Positions 9,106-18,985 of a stretch of 64,000 nt of DNA are shown piece by piece. The DNA comes from Massilia oculi (GTDB taxonomy: Bacteria > Pseudomonadota > Gammaproteobacteria > Burkholderiales > Burkholderiaceae_D), in NCBI RefSeq assembly GCF_003143515.1, contig NZ_CP029343.1, positions 930,001-994,000 on the forward strand, written 5' to 3'. Position numbers and translations under genes: made by a program. The notes under the pieces were generated by a model that made no database searches, was not told the origin of the DNA, and saw only the letters and a program-made list of their open reading frames with translations. Within the stretch, counting starts at the first letter, position 1, and each line of letters starts with the position of its first letter.

Positions 9106-10377
9106 TTATTGTTTCGCTTTGTAGTTGCGCACGGCGTTCAGGCTGTCGGCCAGCGTCGGCATCTCGATCGTCAGGTTGTTGGCCTGGACCTGGCGCAGCG
9201 CGGCCTGGCTCGATTGCGTCACGCGCGCGCGCGTGTCGAAATACTTGACCAGCATGGCCTGGGCCGTGGCCAGGTCGTCGCGGAAGGTCGCCTCGTTGCG
9301 CGACAACAGCGCCAGCCGCGCGTTCAACAGGCGCAGCTTGAGGTTCTCGCGCACGAAGAACGATTCGCTCGGCGACAGCATCAGCGCCTCAGGCGACTCG
9401 ACGCTGCGCACCCGGATCAGCTGGCGCACGTCGTCCCACATCTCCTGGCTCCACAGACTCCAGGTGTCGAGCATGCGCTGGCCCACGCCCAGCGGCTGCG
9501 CCGGACCGGTGGCCGGCGCCGGCGCGGCCGCCGCCTCGCCCTTGCGGCCGGTGCGCACCGGCGCCACCGGCAGCAGCGGTTTTTCACTGGACAGCATCGG
9601 CAGCGTATCGACCTGCCCGATCACGTGGTCGAGGCGCACGGCGACGCCGGCCAGGTCCACCGCCGGCAGGGCCTTGAGCTTCTCGATGTCGCCCGCGATG
9701 GCGCGCCGGATGGTGAGGAATTGCGGGGTGTCGGAGCGCGACACCGCGCGGTCGGCGTTCTGCAGCGCGATCAGGGCGCCCTGCACGTTGCCGGCCAGTT
9801 GCAGCTGCTGGCTGGCGGTCGACAGCACCTGCTCGATCTCGGTCAGCGCCCACTCGTCGCGGTTCTGCGACAGGTCTTTATAGAGCTGCTCGAGCGCCAG
9901 CTGCTGGCTCTGGGCCTCGCTCTGGCGGCTTTCGAGCACGCCGACCTTGATCTGGAGCTCCTTCGACTGGTCCGCCACGTCGCGCGCCAGCGCCGCCGTC
10001 TCGGCATTGACCGCATTGCCCCTCTGGAGGCTGCGCGCCATGTCCTGGCGCAGCGCGTTGATGCGGTTGTGCGACGAATACGTCTGCAGCGCCAGCAGCA
10101 CGGCCAGCGCGATCACGGCCAGCGGCAGCGGGCGCGCCAGGCGGTCGAACAAAGCGGGACCGCCCGGTTCGCCCATGCGCGGCAGGACGGGACCGCCTCC
10201 GGTTGGGGGCACGCCTCCGGTTGGGGGCGCGCCACCGACCGGAGGCGTGCCGCCCGGAGGAACGCCGCCCGCGGCCGCGCCCGACGGCGTGCCGCCCTGG
10301 ACGCCCTCGGGCTTGTGGAGACTCGGTGCGGGCACGTTGGCCTGCGGCTGATCTGGATTGTTCGGCAATTCGTTCAT
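9106..10377 (-). CDS. hemX: HemX, uroporphyrinogen-III C-methyltransferase-like membrane protein
   Basis: 423 residues: a disordered N-terminus rich in PPxGG repeats (residues about 30-70), one membrane helix (PLPLAVIALAVLLAL), then a coiled-coil-rich periplasmic or membrane-associated domain typical of HemX. Despite database names it has no SAM methyltransferase motifs, so catalysis is unlikely. Its start overlaps the hemD stop by one base (TAATG), which indicates translational coupling. The low-complexity N-terminus is encoded by a GC-rich imperfect DNA repeat at about 10190-10290. Confidence 0.9.
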   Translation of the reverse strand: MNELPNNPDQPQANVPAPSLHKPEGVQGGTPSGAAAGGVPPGGTPPVGGAPPTGGVPPTGGGPVLPRMGEPGGPALFDRLARPLPLAVIALAVLLALQTYSSHNRINALRQDMARSLQRGNAVNAETAALARDVADQSKELQIKVGVLESRQSEAQSQQLALEQLYKDLSQNRDEWALTEIEQVLSTASQQLQLAGNVQGALIALQNADRAVSRSDTPQFLTIRRAIAGDIEKLKALPAVDLAGVAVRLDHVIGQVDTLPMLSSEKPLLPVAPVRTGRKGEAAAAPAPATGPAQPLGVGQRMLDTWSLWSQEMWDDVRQLIRVRSVESPEALMLSPSESFFVRENLKLRLLNARLALLSRNEATFRDDLATAQAMLVKYFDTRARVTQSSQAALRQVQANNLTIEMPTLADSLNAVRNYKAKQ

Positions 10378-11165
10378 TATTGTGATTGTAACGCTGCTAG
10401 TAGACGGGCATCTCCGGATCCCGTCAGGGTCACGTGGCGCAGGCCCAGGGCATGCGCCGTCCCGGCGATCCGCGCATGGGGCACGATCAGGTGCTGTTGC
10501 TCGAACTGTGCCTGGGACCCGGGTCCCAGCGCCCCCACCAGGCCGGCCAGGCCACGCAGTGCTTCCGAGCTCGTGATTATCCAGTCGTTTGGCTGCGCCA
10601 GCAAGGCGCGCAATCGTGCGGCCAGCCCGGACGTCAATACAGGGGTGCTGCGGCGGTAGGCCGCTACCGCCTCGACCGTGGCGCCGGCCGCGCGCAGGGC
10701 GTCGGCCAGCAGCTCGCGCCCGCCGTCGCCGCGCACGATCAGCACGCGCCGGCCGGCAAACAGGGCCAGGTCCAGGCTCTGGAGCAGGTGTTCAGAATCG
10801 CTGTGGGCCGGGTCGGCCGGACTATGAATCGTATGGCCGGGCGCCGCGACCCCATGGCGCGCCAGCGCGGCGCGGCTGCCCTCGCCCACGACCGCCAGCG
10901 GCACGGCCACCGGCCAGGCATCGAGGTGGGCGAACGCCGCATCGACCGCGTTCGGCGAGACGAACACCGCCAGCGCATAGTCATGCAAGGCGGCCAGCGC
11001 CGCGCGCAGCGGCGCCGGATCGTCGATCGGGGCGATCTCGAGCAGCGGCAAGACCTCGGCCGTGCGGCCGATCGCCCGCACCGCCCGCGCCAGGCCGTCG
11101 GCCTGGGCGCGCGGGCGGGTGACCACGACCACGCGCTCGCTCGCCTTTGGCGCCAGCTCAGGCAT
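10377..11165 (-). CDS. hemD: Uroporphyrinogen-III synthase
   Basis: Cytoplasmic enzyme, 262 residues, which cyclises hydroxymethylbilane to uroporphyrinogen III with inversion of ring D. The family has low sequence conservation; the recognisable parts are [13 protein letters not shown] near the start, [13 protein letters not shown], and the C-terminal [15 protein letters not shown]. Placement between hemC and hemX confirms the call. The reading frame extends upstream into hemC, but ATG 11165 is the start: it overlaps the hemC stop (ATGCCTGA), typical of coupled genes. Confidence 0.93.
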   Translation of the reverse strand: MPELAPKASERVVVVTRPRAQADGLARAVRAIGRTAEVLPLLEIAPIDDPAPLRAALAALHDYALAVFVSPNAVDAAFAHLDAWPVAVPLAVVGEGSRAALARHGVAAPGHTIHSPADPAHSDSEHLLQSLDLALFAGRRVLIVRGDGGRELLADALRAAGATVEAVAAYRRSTPVLTSGLAARLRALLAQPNDWIITSSEALRGLAGLVGALGPGSQAQFEQQHLIVPHARIAGTAHALGLRHVTLTGSGDARLLAALQSQ

Positions 11166-12153
11166 CCTCGGCCGCATCGACGCGGCAGGCGGCCAGGATC
11201 GCGCTGGCGTCCTGCTGCGCCAGCAGCTCGGACACCTGCTCGCCCAGGTATTCGGGCTGCTCGGCGGCGCCCGCCACCTCGGCGTGCGCGCTGCGCTTGC
11301 CGTCCGGGGTCGCGACCATGGCGCGCAGGCGCATCTGGCCGTCCTGCACGGTGGCATAGGCCGCCAGCGGGATCTGGCAGCTGCCGCCAAAGATGCGCGA
11401 CACCTTGCGCTCGGCCAGCACCGCCTGGGCGGTTGCGACGTGGTTCAGCGGCGCCAGCACGGCGCGCAGGTCGACGCCGTCGCTGCGAGCGCCGCTCAGG
11501 ATCTCGATCGCCATCGCGCCCTGGCCGGCCGCCGGCAGGCTCAGCTCGGGCTCGAGCAGGGCCCTGATGCGCTGCGGCAGGCCGAGGCGCTTGAGGCCGG
11601 CGGCGGCCAGGATGATGGCCGCGTAATCGCCGCGATCGAGCTTGCCGAGGCGCGTGTCGAGGTTGCCGCGCAGCGGCTGGATCACCAGGTGCGGGTAGCG
11701 CGCCGCGATCAGCGACTGGCGGCGCAGGCTGCTGGTGCCGACCACGGCGCCGGCCGGCAAGTCGTCCAGACTGGCGTAATCGTTCGACACGAAGGCGTCG
11801 CGCGGGTCTTCGCGTTCGAGCACGGCAGCCAGCTCGAAGCCCTCCGGCAGCTCCATCGGCACGTCCTTGAGCGAGTGCACGGCCAGGTCGGCGCGGCCTT
11901 CGGCCATCGCCACCTCTAGTTCCTTGACGAACAGGCCCTTGCCGCCGACCTTGGACAGGGTACGGTCGAGGATCTGGTCGCCGCGTGTTGTCATTCCGAG
12001 AATTTCGACGCTACATTCTGGATATAATGCGACGAGCCGGTCGCGCACGTGCTCCGCCTGCCACATGGCGAGGCGGCTCTCGCGGGATGCGATAATCACT
12101 CTGGCTGGCGCCTGGGGCGCCGCGTTGGATACCTGCTGTATAGCGTTTAACAC
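11158..12153 (-). CDS. hemC: Porphobilinogen deaminase (hydroxymethylbilane synthase)
   Basis: 331 residues. It polymerises four porphobilinogens into hydroxymethylbilane. The dipyrromethane cofactor attaches to the Cys in [11 protein letters not shown], which is present. Other family blocks are [27 protein letters not shown] and [11 protein letters not shown], the last contributing the conserved Arg residues. It is the first gene of the hem operon on the minus strand, and its promoter must lie in the 77-137 base gap shared with the divergent ppc gene. Confidence 0.97.
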   Translation of the reverse strand: MLNAIQQVSNAAPQAPARVIIASRESRLAMWQAEHVRDRLVALYPECSVEILGMTTRGDQILDRTLSKVGGKGLFVKELEVAMAEGRADLAVHSLKDVPMELPEGFELAAVLEREDPRDAFVSNDYASLDDLPAGAVVGTSSLRRQSLIAARYPHLVIQPLRGNLDTRLGKLDRGDYAAIILAAAGLKRLGLPQRIRALLEPELSLPAAGQGAMAIEILSGARSDGVDLRAVLAPLNHVATAQAVLAERKVSRIFGGSCQIPLAAYATVQDGQMRLRAMVATPDGKRSAHAEVAGAAEQPEYLGEQVSELLAQQDASAILAACRVDAAEDA

Positions 12154-12290
12154 TCGAGTTCTTTCACTGTCATTGGGCCGACCCGGACGATGCCAGTAGC
12201 CGTTCCCTGCATAAGATCATAAATTTTATCATGGGGCATCTTGCAGATCGTGGCCAACCGCCATCGCACAATCTATTACTTGTGGTCGAT

Positions 12291-15103
12291 ATGGACAATC
12301 CTGCTGCACCCGTAGTACAAGCCGGCGCCGACAAGGACGCCCCACTCAAGGAAGACATCCGCCTGCTCGGCCGCCTGCTGGGCGACGTGCTGCGCGACCA
12401 GGAAGGCGACGCGGTGTTCGACATCGTCGAGACCATTCGCCAGACCGCGGTGCGTTTCCGCCGCGACGACGATCCGGATGCCGGCGAAGAGCTGGCCACC
12501 CTGCTGCACAAGCTCACCCGCGACCAGACGATTTCGGTGGTGCGCGCCTTCTCCTACTTCTCGCACCTGGCCAATATCGCCGAAGACCAGCACCACAACC
12601 GCCGCCGCCGCGCGCACCTGCTCAAAGGATCCTCGCCGCGTTCGGGCAGCATCGGTTACGCGCTGGGCAAGCTGGCCGAGGCCGGCATCAAGCGCGACAC
12701 CGTCGACGCGTTCTTCCGCGACGCCCTGATCTCGCCGGTGCTGACCGCCCACCCGACCGAAGTCCAGCGCAAGAGCATCCTCGACGCCGAGCACGACATC
12801 GCGCGCCTGCTGGCCGAACGCGACGCGCCGCAGACGCCGAAGGAACGCCGCCGCAACGAGCAGCTGCTGCACGCCCGCATCGCCACCCTGTGGCAGACGC
12901 GCATGCTGCGCTACTCCAAGCTGACCGTGGCCGACGAGATCGAGAACGCCCTGTCCTACTACCGCATCACCTTCCTGCGCGAAGTCCCGGCCCTGTACGA
13001 CGACATCGAACTCGAGCTCGCTGAACAGTATGGCGGCGATGGATCGGCGGCCGCCACCCACGCCTCCTTCCTGCAGATGGGCAGCTGGATCGGCGGCGAC
13101 CGCGACGGCAACCCGAACGTCAACGCCGACACCATGCGCCACGCGCTGACGCGCCAGTCGACCACCATCCTCGACTTCTACCTCGACGAGGTGCACGCGC
13201 TGGGGCCGAGCTGTCGGCCTCCACCCTGCTGGTCAAGGTCTCGCCGGCGCTGGAGCAGCTGGCGGACGCCTCGCCCGACGCCTCGCCGCACCGCAGCGAC
13301 GAACCCTACCGCCGCGCGCTGATCGGCATCTATGCGCGCCTGGCCGCCACCGCGCGCGAGCTGGGCGTGGGCCACATCCTGCGCAAGGAAGTCGGCCACG
13401 CCGCGCCCTATCTCGACCCGGAACTGTTCGCGGCCGACCTCGAGGTGCTGGCCGACTCGCTGCGCCAGAACCACGGCGCCATGCTGATCCAGCCGCGCCT
13501 GGCCGGCCTGCTGCGCGCCGCGCGCATCTTCGGCTTCCATCTGGCCTCGCTCGACATGCGCCAGAGCTCGGACATCCACGAGCGCGTGCTGGCCGAGCTG
13601 TTCGCGCGCGCCGGCGTCGAAGCCGACTACGCGGCGCTGAAAGAAGAAGACAAGCGCGCGCTGATCCTGCGCGAGCTGGCGCAGTCGCGGCCCCTGTTCT
13701 CGCCCTACGAGAGCTATGGCGACGAGACCAATTCCGAGCTGGCGATCCTGCGCTGCGCGCGCGACATCCGCCTGCGCTACGGCCCGCGCGCGATCCGCAA
13801 CTACATCATCTCGCACACCGAGACCGTGTCCGACCTGCTCGAAGTGCTGCTGCTGCAGAAAGAGACGGGCCTGATGCGGGCGAGTACCGGCGCGAGCGAC
13901 GTGATGGTGATCCCGCTGTTCGAGACCATCCCCGACCTGCAGCGCGCCGCCGGCATCATGGACGAGTGGATGGCGATTCCGCTGGTGGCCGGCATCATCG
14001 AGAAACAGGGACGGCTGCAGGAAGTCATGCTCGGCTATTCCGACTCGAACAAGGACGGCGGCTTCCTGACCTCGAACTGGGAGCTGTACCAGGCCGAGTT
14101 GAAACTGGTCGAGGTGTTCGCCCAGCGCCAGGTCAAGCTGCGCCTGTTCCACGGCCGCGGCGGCACCGTCGGCCGCGGCGGCGGCCCGAGCTACGACGCG
14201 ATCCGCGCCCAGCCGCCCGGCACCGTCAACGGCCAGATCCGCCTGACCGAACAGGGCGAAATCATCGCCTCGAAATTCTCGAACCCCGAGATCGGCCGCC
14301 GCAACCTGGAGCTGCTGGTGGCGGCGACGCTGGAAGCGAGCCTGACGCCGCACGGAGCCAAAGACGGGGCCAGCGGTGTCGACGCCGGTCGCCTGCAGCG
14401 TTTCGAGTCCGTGATGGCCGAGCTGTCGAACCGCGCCTACAAGGCCTACCGCAACCTCGTGTACGAGACCCCGGGCTTCACCGACTACTTCTTCGAAGGC
14501 ACGCCGATCGCCGAGATCGCCGAACTGAACCTCGGTTCGCGCCCCGCCTCGCGCAAGTCGACCCGCCGCATCGAAGACCTGCGCGCGATTCCCTGGGGCT
14601 TCTCGTGGGGCCAGTGCCGCCTGCTGCTGCCGGGCTGGTTCGGGTTCGCGTCGAGCGTGACGAGCTGGCTGGATGAAGGAGACCACGACGCGAAGCTGGA
14701 AGAGCTGCGCGCGATGTACCGCGACTGGCCGTTCTTCGCCACCCTGCTGTCGAACATGGACATGGTGCTGGCCAAGACCGACCTGGCGATCGCCTCGCGC
14801 TATGCCGGCCTGGTGAGCGACGCCGGCCTGCGCGAGCGCATCTTCCGCCGCATTTCGGCCGAGCATGGCGAGACGATCCGCACGCTGGAAGCGATCACCG
14901 GCGCCAGCGAACGGCTGGCCGGCAACCCGCTGCTTGCCCGCTCGATCCAGAACCGCTTCGCCTATCTCGACCCGCTGAACCACTTGCAGGTGGAGCTGAT
15001 CCATCGGCGCCGCAAGCTGGCCGACAATGCCGATCCGCGCGTGCATCGGGGGATTCATTTGTCGATCAATGGGGTCGCGGCCGGCTTGCGCAACACCGGT
15101 TGA
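12291..15103 (+). pseudogene. ppc: Phosphoenolpyruvate carboxylase, interrupted by one frameshift
   Basis: PEP carboxylase, which makes oxaloacetate from PEP and bicarbonate to refill the citrate cycle. Both halves are well conserved: VLTAHPTEVQRKSIL with the catalytic His in the first part, then [16 protein letters not shown] and the C-terminal [18 protein letters not shown]. The frame breaks at the G-run at 13202-13205: before it the protein reads DEVHALG, and one base back it continues [13 protein letters not shown] single missing base explains it. Nothing else is damaged, so an error in the sequence is as likely as a real mutation. The start is put at ATG 12291 (MDNPAAP); the frame is open to 12231, and no start has a strong ribosome binding site. 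An intact protein would be about 937 residues. Confidence 0.9.
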
Positions 15104-15125
15104 ACGCGTAACGTCCCACAAAACA

Positions 15126-15160
15126 AAAGCCGCCCGGCGCAAACCGGGCGGCTTTTTTAC
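15126..15160. terminator. Bidirectional terminator between ppc and rpoD
   Basis: A perfect stem (AAAGCCGCCCGG with CCGGGCGGCTTT) has a T-run on the plus side and an A-rich flank on the other. It lies between the convergent ends of ppc and rpoD and can serve both. Confidence 0.88.
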
Positions 15161-15178
15161 ATCCAGCGAGCCAGCAGA

Positions 15179-17923
15179 TTACTGGTTGTGCAGGAAGGTC
15201 TTGAGCTTGTCCGAACGCGAAGGCTGGCGCAGCTTGCTCATCGCCTTGGCTTCGATCTGGCGGATACGCTCACGGGTCACGTCGAACTGCTTGCCCACTT
15301 CTTCCAGCGTGTGGTCGTTCGACATCTCGACGCCATAACGCATGCGCAGCACCTTCGCTTCGCGCGGGGTCAGCGAGTCCAGCACTTCCTTGATCACGTT
15401 GCGCATCGACGCGTGCAGCGCGGCGTCCAGCGGGGCCAGGGTCGCGTTGTCCTCGATGAAGTCGCCCAGCTGCGAATCGCCGTCCTCGCCCATCGGGGTT
15501 TCCATCGAAATCGGTTCCTTCGCGATCTTCATGATCTCGCGAACCTTATTCTCCGGCATTTCCATCTTGGCGGCCAGGGTCGGCAGATCCGGCTCGCTGC
15601 CGGTTTCCTGCATGATCTGGCGCGAGATGCGGTTCATCTTGTTGATCGTCTCGATCATGTGCACCGGCACGCGGATCGTGCGCGCCATGTCGGCGATCGA
15701 GCGCGTGATCGCCTGGCGAATCCACCAGGTCGCATAGGTCGAGAACTTATAGCCGCGACGGTATTCGAACTTGTCGACCGCCTTCAAGAGGCCGATATTG
15801 CCTTCCTGGATCAGGTCCAGGAACTGCAGGCCGCGGTTGATGTATTTTTTCGCGATCGAAATCACCAGGCGCAGGTTGGCCACCGTCATTTCACGCTTGG
15901 CCTGGCGGGCGCGCTTCTCGCCGGCCGCCATCTGCTTGTTGATCTTGCGCAGGTCGGCCAGCGGCAGCGCCACGCGCGCCTGCAGGTCGATCATGCGCTG
16001 CTGCAGCTCTTTGATGGCCGGCAGATTCCGGCTCAGCACCGCGCTGTACGGATAGGCGCAGTCGACTTCGCGGTCGCCCCATTGCAGGTCGGTCTCGTTG
16101 CCCGGGAAGACCTTGATGAAGTGGGCGCGCGGCATGCCGCAGCGGTTCACGCAGATGTCCAGCACGGCGCGCTCGATCGAACGCACTTCGTCCATCTGGC
16201 CGCGCAGGGTGTCGCACAGCTTTTCCACGACCTTGGCGGTGAAGCGGATGCCCAGCAGCTCGTACGAGATCACGGCCTGCGCTTCTTCGTAGGCCGGCGA
16301 ACCATAGCCCTCGTTCTTGAAGGCGTGGCCCATCAGGTCGAACTGCTGCTCGATCAGCGCGAACTTCTCCAGCGCACCCTTGCGCAGCTGGGCCAGTTGC
16401 TCGGCCGAGTAGCCGGCCGCGGCGCCGCCGGCGTTGCCGCCTTCGCCTTCTTCTTCTTCGTCCTCGACCTCGACTTCTTCGTCTTCATCCTCTTCCGCGA
16501 CCGCGGCGGCGTGGGCCACCGAGGCGGCCGGGGCCGGGGTGTCTTCCAGGTCGACGAAGCCATCCACCACGTCGTCGATCTTCAGCTCGTCGCTGGCGAT
16601 CTTGTGCGACAGCGCGATGATTTCCGAGATCGTGGTCGGGCATGCCGAGATGGCCTGCACCATGTCCTTCAGGCCCTGCTCGATGCGCTTGGCGATCTCG
16701 ATCTCGCCTTCGCGGGTCAGCAGCGACACCGCGCCCATTTCGCGCATATACATGCGGACCGGGTCGGTGGTGCGGCCGAAGTCGGAGTCGACGGTCGACA
16801 GTGCGGTCGCGGCGGCGGCCTCGACTTCGTCTTCGCTGGTCGGGGTCACGGCCTGGTCCGACAGCAGCATCATTTCGGCTTCAGGGGCGCGCTCGTAGAC
16901 GGCGATGCCCATGTCGTTGAAGGTCGCGATGATGCCCTCGATCGCTTCCGGATCGATGATGTTTTCCGGCAGGTGGTCGTTGATCTCGGCATGGGTCAGG
17001 TAGCCGCGCTCCTTGCCCATATTGATCAGGTTCTTCAGCTGCTGGCGGCGCTTTTCGAGTTCGGCTTCCGAGAAACCGGCTTCGTTCAGCATGCCGAGGC
17101 CCTTGGCCTTGCGCTCGCGCGCCTTCGAGGCGGCCTTCAGTTCGGCGCGCTCGACGGCGTTCAGCGCCGCGACTTCGTCGTTCTCCGGCACGAATTCGCT
17201 GGGTTTACGGCCGCGGCGGCCCGGGACTTTCACCTGCGGCAGCAGGTAGCCCGAGGTGTCGATCGCGGCCAGCGCGGCGGCGTCGGTGGTCTTGCTGACG
17301 GCGCCGACGCCGCTCACGGGGGCCGCCGGGCTGACTTCGACACGGCGCACGGCGCGGGTGCGCACGACTTTCGGCGCTTCCTCGGCGGCGGCCTGGACGA
17401 CCGGGGCCGGCGCCGGCGCCGGGGCAGCAGCCGGAGCTTCCGGCTCGGCCGCCTTCAGGGCCGCCAGCTTGCCGCGCTTGCGCACGATGACCGGCGCCAC
17501 GGCCGGCTTGGCCTGCGCCTGCATGTATTCGGCGGCCAGGTCGATGCCGGCGTCCGCGTCGGCAGCGGCAGAGTCAGGAGCAGATTCGTCGGCCACCGGG
17601 GCTGCCGCTTCGGCCACCACCTCCTCGACCGCGGCGGCGATCGGGTCGGCGGCAGGCGCAGCAGCAGGCGCAGGAGCAGTAACGTCCGCCACGACTGGCG
17701 CAGCGACCGGCTCGTCCACCACCGGAGCGCCGGCGGCCAGGATGGCGTCGGCCTGCGCCTTCAGCGTGGCCAGGCGCGAACGGGTCTTGACCACCGTTAC
17801 CTTGGCCGCCGCTTCCGTTTCGAGGAAGTAGGAGGTCGCGGTTTTCGGCACTGCCAGCGGCGCCGAAGCTTTGGCCGGCGCTTTTTTCGCTGTCAGTGTC
17901 AATGTCTTGGCGGTGTTTTTCAT
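15179..17923 (-). CDS. rpoD: Primary sigma factor RpoD with long N-terminal extension
   Basis: Housekeeping sigma-70, 914 residues against 613 in E. coli. Region 1.1 begins near residue 290 ([20 protein letters not shown]), region 1.2 at [14 protein letters not shown], region 2 (-10 recognition) in [20 protein letters not shown], and the region 4.2 helix-turn-helix at [21 protein letters not shown]. The first ~290 residues are an Ala/Pro/Val/Lys-rich low-complexity extension with no recognisable fold. The non-conserved region carries a very acidic run ([16 protein letters not shown]). ATG 17923 has GGAGAG upstream, so the extension looks translated. The neighbour dnaG, common in other bacteria, is not beside it here. 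Confidence 0.97.
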   Translation of the reverse strand: MKNTAKTLTLTAKKAPAKASAPLAVPKTATSYFLETEAAAKVTVVKTRSRLATLKAQADAILAAGAPVVDEPVAAPVVADVTAPAPAAAPAADPIAAAVEEVVAEAAAPVADESAPDSAAADADAGIDLAAEYMQAQAKPAVAPVIVRKRGKLAALKAAEPEAPAAAPAPAPAPVVQAAAEEAPKVVRTRAVRRVEVSPAAPVSGVGAVSKTTDAAALAAIDTSGYLLPQVKVPGRRGRKPSEFVPENDEVAALNAVERAELKAASKARERKAKGLGMLNEAGFSEAELEKRRQQLKNLINMGKERGYLTHAEINDHLPENIIDPEAIEGIIATFNDMGIAVYERAPEAEMMLLSDQAVTPTSEDEVEAAAATALSTVDSDFGRTTDPVRMYMREMGAVSLLTREGEIEIAKRIEQGLKDMVQAISACPTTISEIIALSHKIASDELKIDDVVDGFVDLEDTPAPAASVAHAAAVAEEDEDEEVEVEDEEEEGEGGNAGGAAAGYSAEQLAQLRKGALEKFALIEQQFDLMGHAFKNEGYGSPAYEEAQAVISYELLGIRFTAKVVEKLCDTLRGQMDEVRSIERAVLDICVNRCGMPRAHFIKVFPGNETDLQWGDREVDCAYPYSAVLSRNLPAIKELQQRMIDLQARVALPLADLRKINKQMAAGEKRARQAKREMTVANLRLVISIAKKYINRGLQFLDLIQEGNIGLLKAVDKFEYRRGYKFSTYATWWIRQAITRSIADMARTIRVPVHMIETINKMNRISRQIMQETGSEPDLPTLAAKMEMPENKVREIMKIAKEPISMETPMGEDGDSQLGDFIEDNATLAPLDAALHASMRNVIKEVLDSLTPREAKVLRMRYGVEMSNDHTLEEVGKQFDVTRERIRQIEAKAMSKLRQPSRSDKLKTFLHNQ

Positions 17924-18146
17924 ACTTAAAACTCTCCAGTCGAGGCGAGTTGCGCGCCTGCGAAGTCAATAATCCAGCGGGACCCGCGTGCGGATCCTGG
18001 GAAAGGGAAACGGAAGTGGCCCTACCTAGGGGCGGACATGCCAGGTTTCAAGCACGACTTACCGGGTGTTGTGCGCGCCAACGCGATTCTGGGCTGCGGA
18101 CAGATAGGCGGTGGTCGATGTTCAAAATCGTGCTGTGCATGTCGGA

Positions 18147-18176
18147 ACGAAAAAAAGCCCGCTAACACGGGCTTGC
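18147..18176 (-). terminator. Intrinsic terminator upstream of rpoD
   Basis: Stem AAGCCCG (18155-18161) / CGGGCTT (18168-18174) with a six-base loop; on the minus strand it is followed by seven or more T. No protein gene ends here, which is what points to a small RNA. Confidence 0.75.
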
Positions 18177-18234
18177 ATCTATTTTTCTAGAAGAATAGGG
18201 GAAGGGGCACATTATGCCCCACTGCAAGTTTTGG
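18150..18234 (-). ncRNA. Candidate small RNA of about 85 nt
   Basis: On the minus strand a promoter-like pair (TTGTGT at 18264-18269, 17-base spacer, TATCAA at 18241-18246) is followed by a stretch that folds into a GGGGCA/TGCCCC hairpin (18206-18222), an AT-rich CTATT...AATAG hairpin (about 18182-18201), and a terminator hairpin AAGCCCG/CGGGCTT with a T-run (18150-18174). Between the first two hairpins lies a single-stranded C-rich CUUCCCCU, which could pair with Shine-Dalgarno sequences. No known RNA family is recognised. The transcript would run toward rpoD but end before it. The only overlapping reading frame runs into the terminator and has no coding look. Confidence 0.5.
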
Positions 18235-18410
18235 TGATAATTGATAGATCCGATAAGGGATATACACAATTCACATAGCGCTACCCTGACATGCCCTCCG
18301 TACAAGCTTCCGGGAAGGTCTGCGCCGGCGCAAGCCGGACTCAAGGCAAGAGGCGGATGATACACGATTTCATGCGCCAGCGCTTGCCCTGCTATAAGTT
18401 TCCCAACATT

Positions 18411-18431
18411 TATAATTGGAACTAGTACAAT
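18411..18431 (+). promoter_or_regulatory. Putative proQ promoter -10 elements
   Basis: TATAAT at 18411-18416 matches the sigma-70 -10 consensus exactly, and TACAAT follows at 18426-18431, 45-60 bases before the proQ start. A convincing -35 is not seen: TTGCCC at 18384 is 21 bases away from the first hexamer. Confidence 0.4.
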
Positions 18432-18475
18432 GCGCGCCCGAGCGCCGTGCTATCCTTCGCAATCCTGTTCTTACC

Positions 18476-18985
18476 ATGAAGTCAATGAATACCAACACCC
18501 CTGCAGAGTCCGTCGACACGAACGCCACCCAGGCCACCACTCCGGAGGCGCAGCAGCCGCAAGCAGCAGCGCCGGCCGCGCCGGCGCAAGGCCTGTCGGC
18601 ACGCGCACTGCTCAAGCAACTCCAGCAGGAGTATCCAGCCTTCCGCGACTGCCTGCCGCTGTCGATCGGCATCGACAAGCAGCTGCAGGCCCGCATGCCC
18701 GGCCTGGACAAGAAGGTCATGCGCGCCGCGCTCGGCATCCACACCGGTTCGATGCGCTACCTGCGCGCGATGGAAAAAGCCAAAGTACGCCATGACCTGG
18801 ACGGCGCCCCTGGCGCCGAGGTGCCCGAGGCGCACCGCCTGCACGCCAAGGAGCAGCTGCAGCAGCGCTTCAAGAAGGAAGCCGAACGCAAGAAGGCCGA
18901 ACGCGAAGCCGCGCAAGAAGAAGAAAACAACCGCAAGCGCCAGGAAAAACTGCAGGCGCTCGCGTCCAAGTTCTCCAAGAATTGA
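18476..18985 (+). CDS. proQ: ProQ/FinO-domain RNA chaperone
   Basis: Cytoplasmic RNA-binding protein of 169 residues. An N-terminal Ala/Pro/Gln-rich linker (residues 1-38) precedes the ProQ/FinO fold (about 39-120: ARALLKQLQQEYPAFRDCLP, then LGIHTGSMRYLRAMEKA), and a basic, charged tail follows (KKEAERKKAEREAAQEEE). Such proteins bind structured RNAs, stabilise transcripts and assist small-RNA pairing. ATG 18476 is used; ATG 18485 is an alternative three codons in. Its stop overlaps the start of a 3'-5' exonuclease gene, and a candidate small RNA lies on the opposite strand about 240 bases upstream. Confidence 0.9.
   Translation: MKSMNTNTPAESVDTNATQATTPEAQQPQAAAPAAPAQGLSARALLKQLQQEYPAFRDCLPLSIGIDKQLQARMPGLDKKVMRAALGIHTGSMRYLRAMEKAKVRHDLDGAPGAEVPEAHRLHAKEQLQQRFKKEAERKKAEREAAQEEENNRKRQEKLQALASKFSKN

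Larger units (their letters stand above)
17924..18475. other. 552-bp intergenic region between rpoD and proQ
   Basis: No protein gene. It holds the rpoD upstream region (17924-18146), the candidate small RNA and its terminator (18147-18269), and the proQ promoter area, with a perfect TATAAT at 18411-18416 and a TACAAT at 18426-18431. The segment 18180-18280 is more AT-rich than its surroundings. Confidence 0.7.

Noticed and set aside
12231..12290. Upstream start for ppc (MGHLADRG...)
   Set aside because: The added 20 residues have no family similarity, and the ATG at 12291 matches the usual N-terminus better, although no start has a strong ribosome binding site.
13178..15142. Very long open frame on the minus strand over ppc (654 codons)
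   Set aside because: High-GC third positions keep the antisense frame open. The plus strand encodes conserved PEP carboxylase motifs, and the antisense product is low-complexity Arg/Gln/His/Ala.
15188..17929. 913-codon open frame on the plus strand over rpoD
   Set aside because: Mirror of the rpoD gene with His/Arg/Gln-rich composition and no domain. Sigma factor motifs are clear on the minus strand.
18162..18365. 67-codon minus-strand frame over the small RNA region
   Set aside because: It ends inside the terminator hairpin, has no ribosome binding site and no recognisable features; a non-coding RNA explains the promoter and terminator better.
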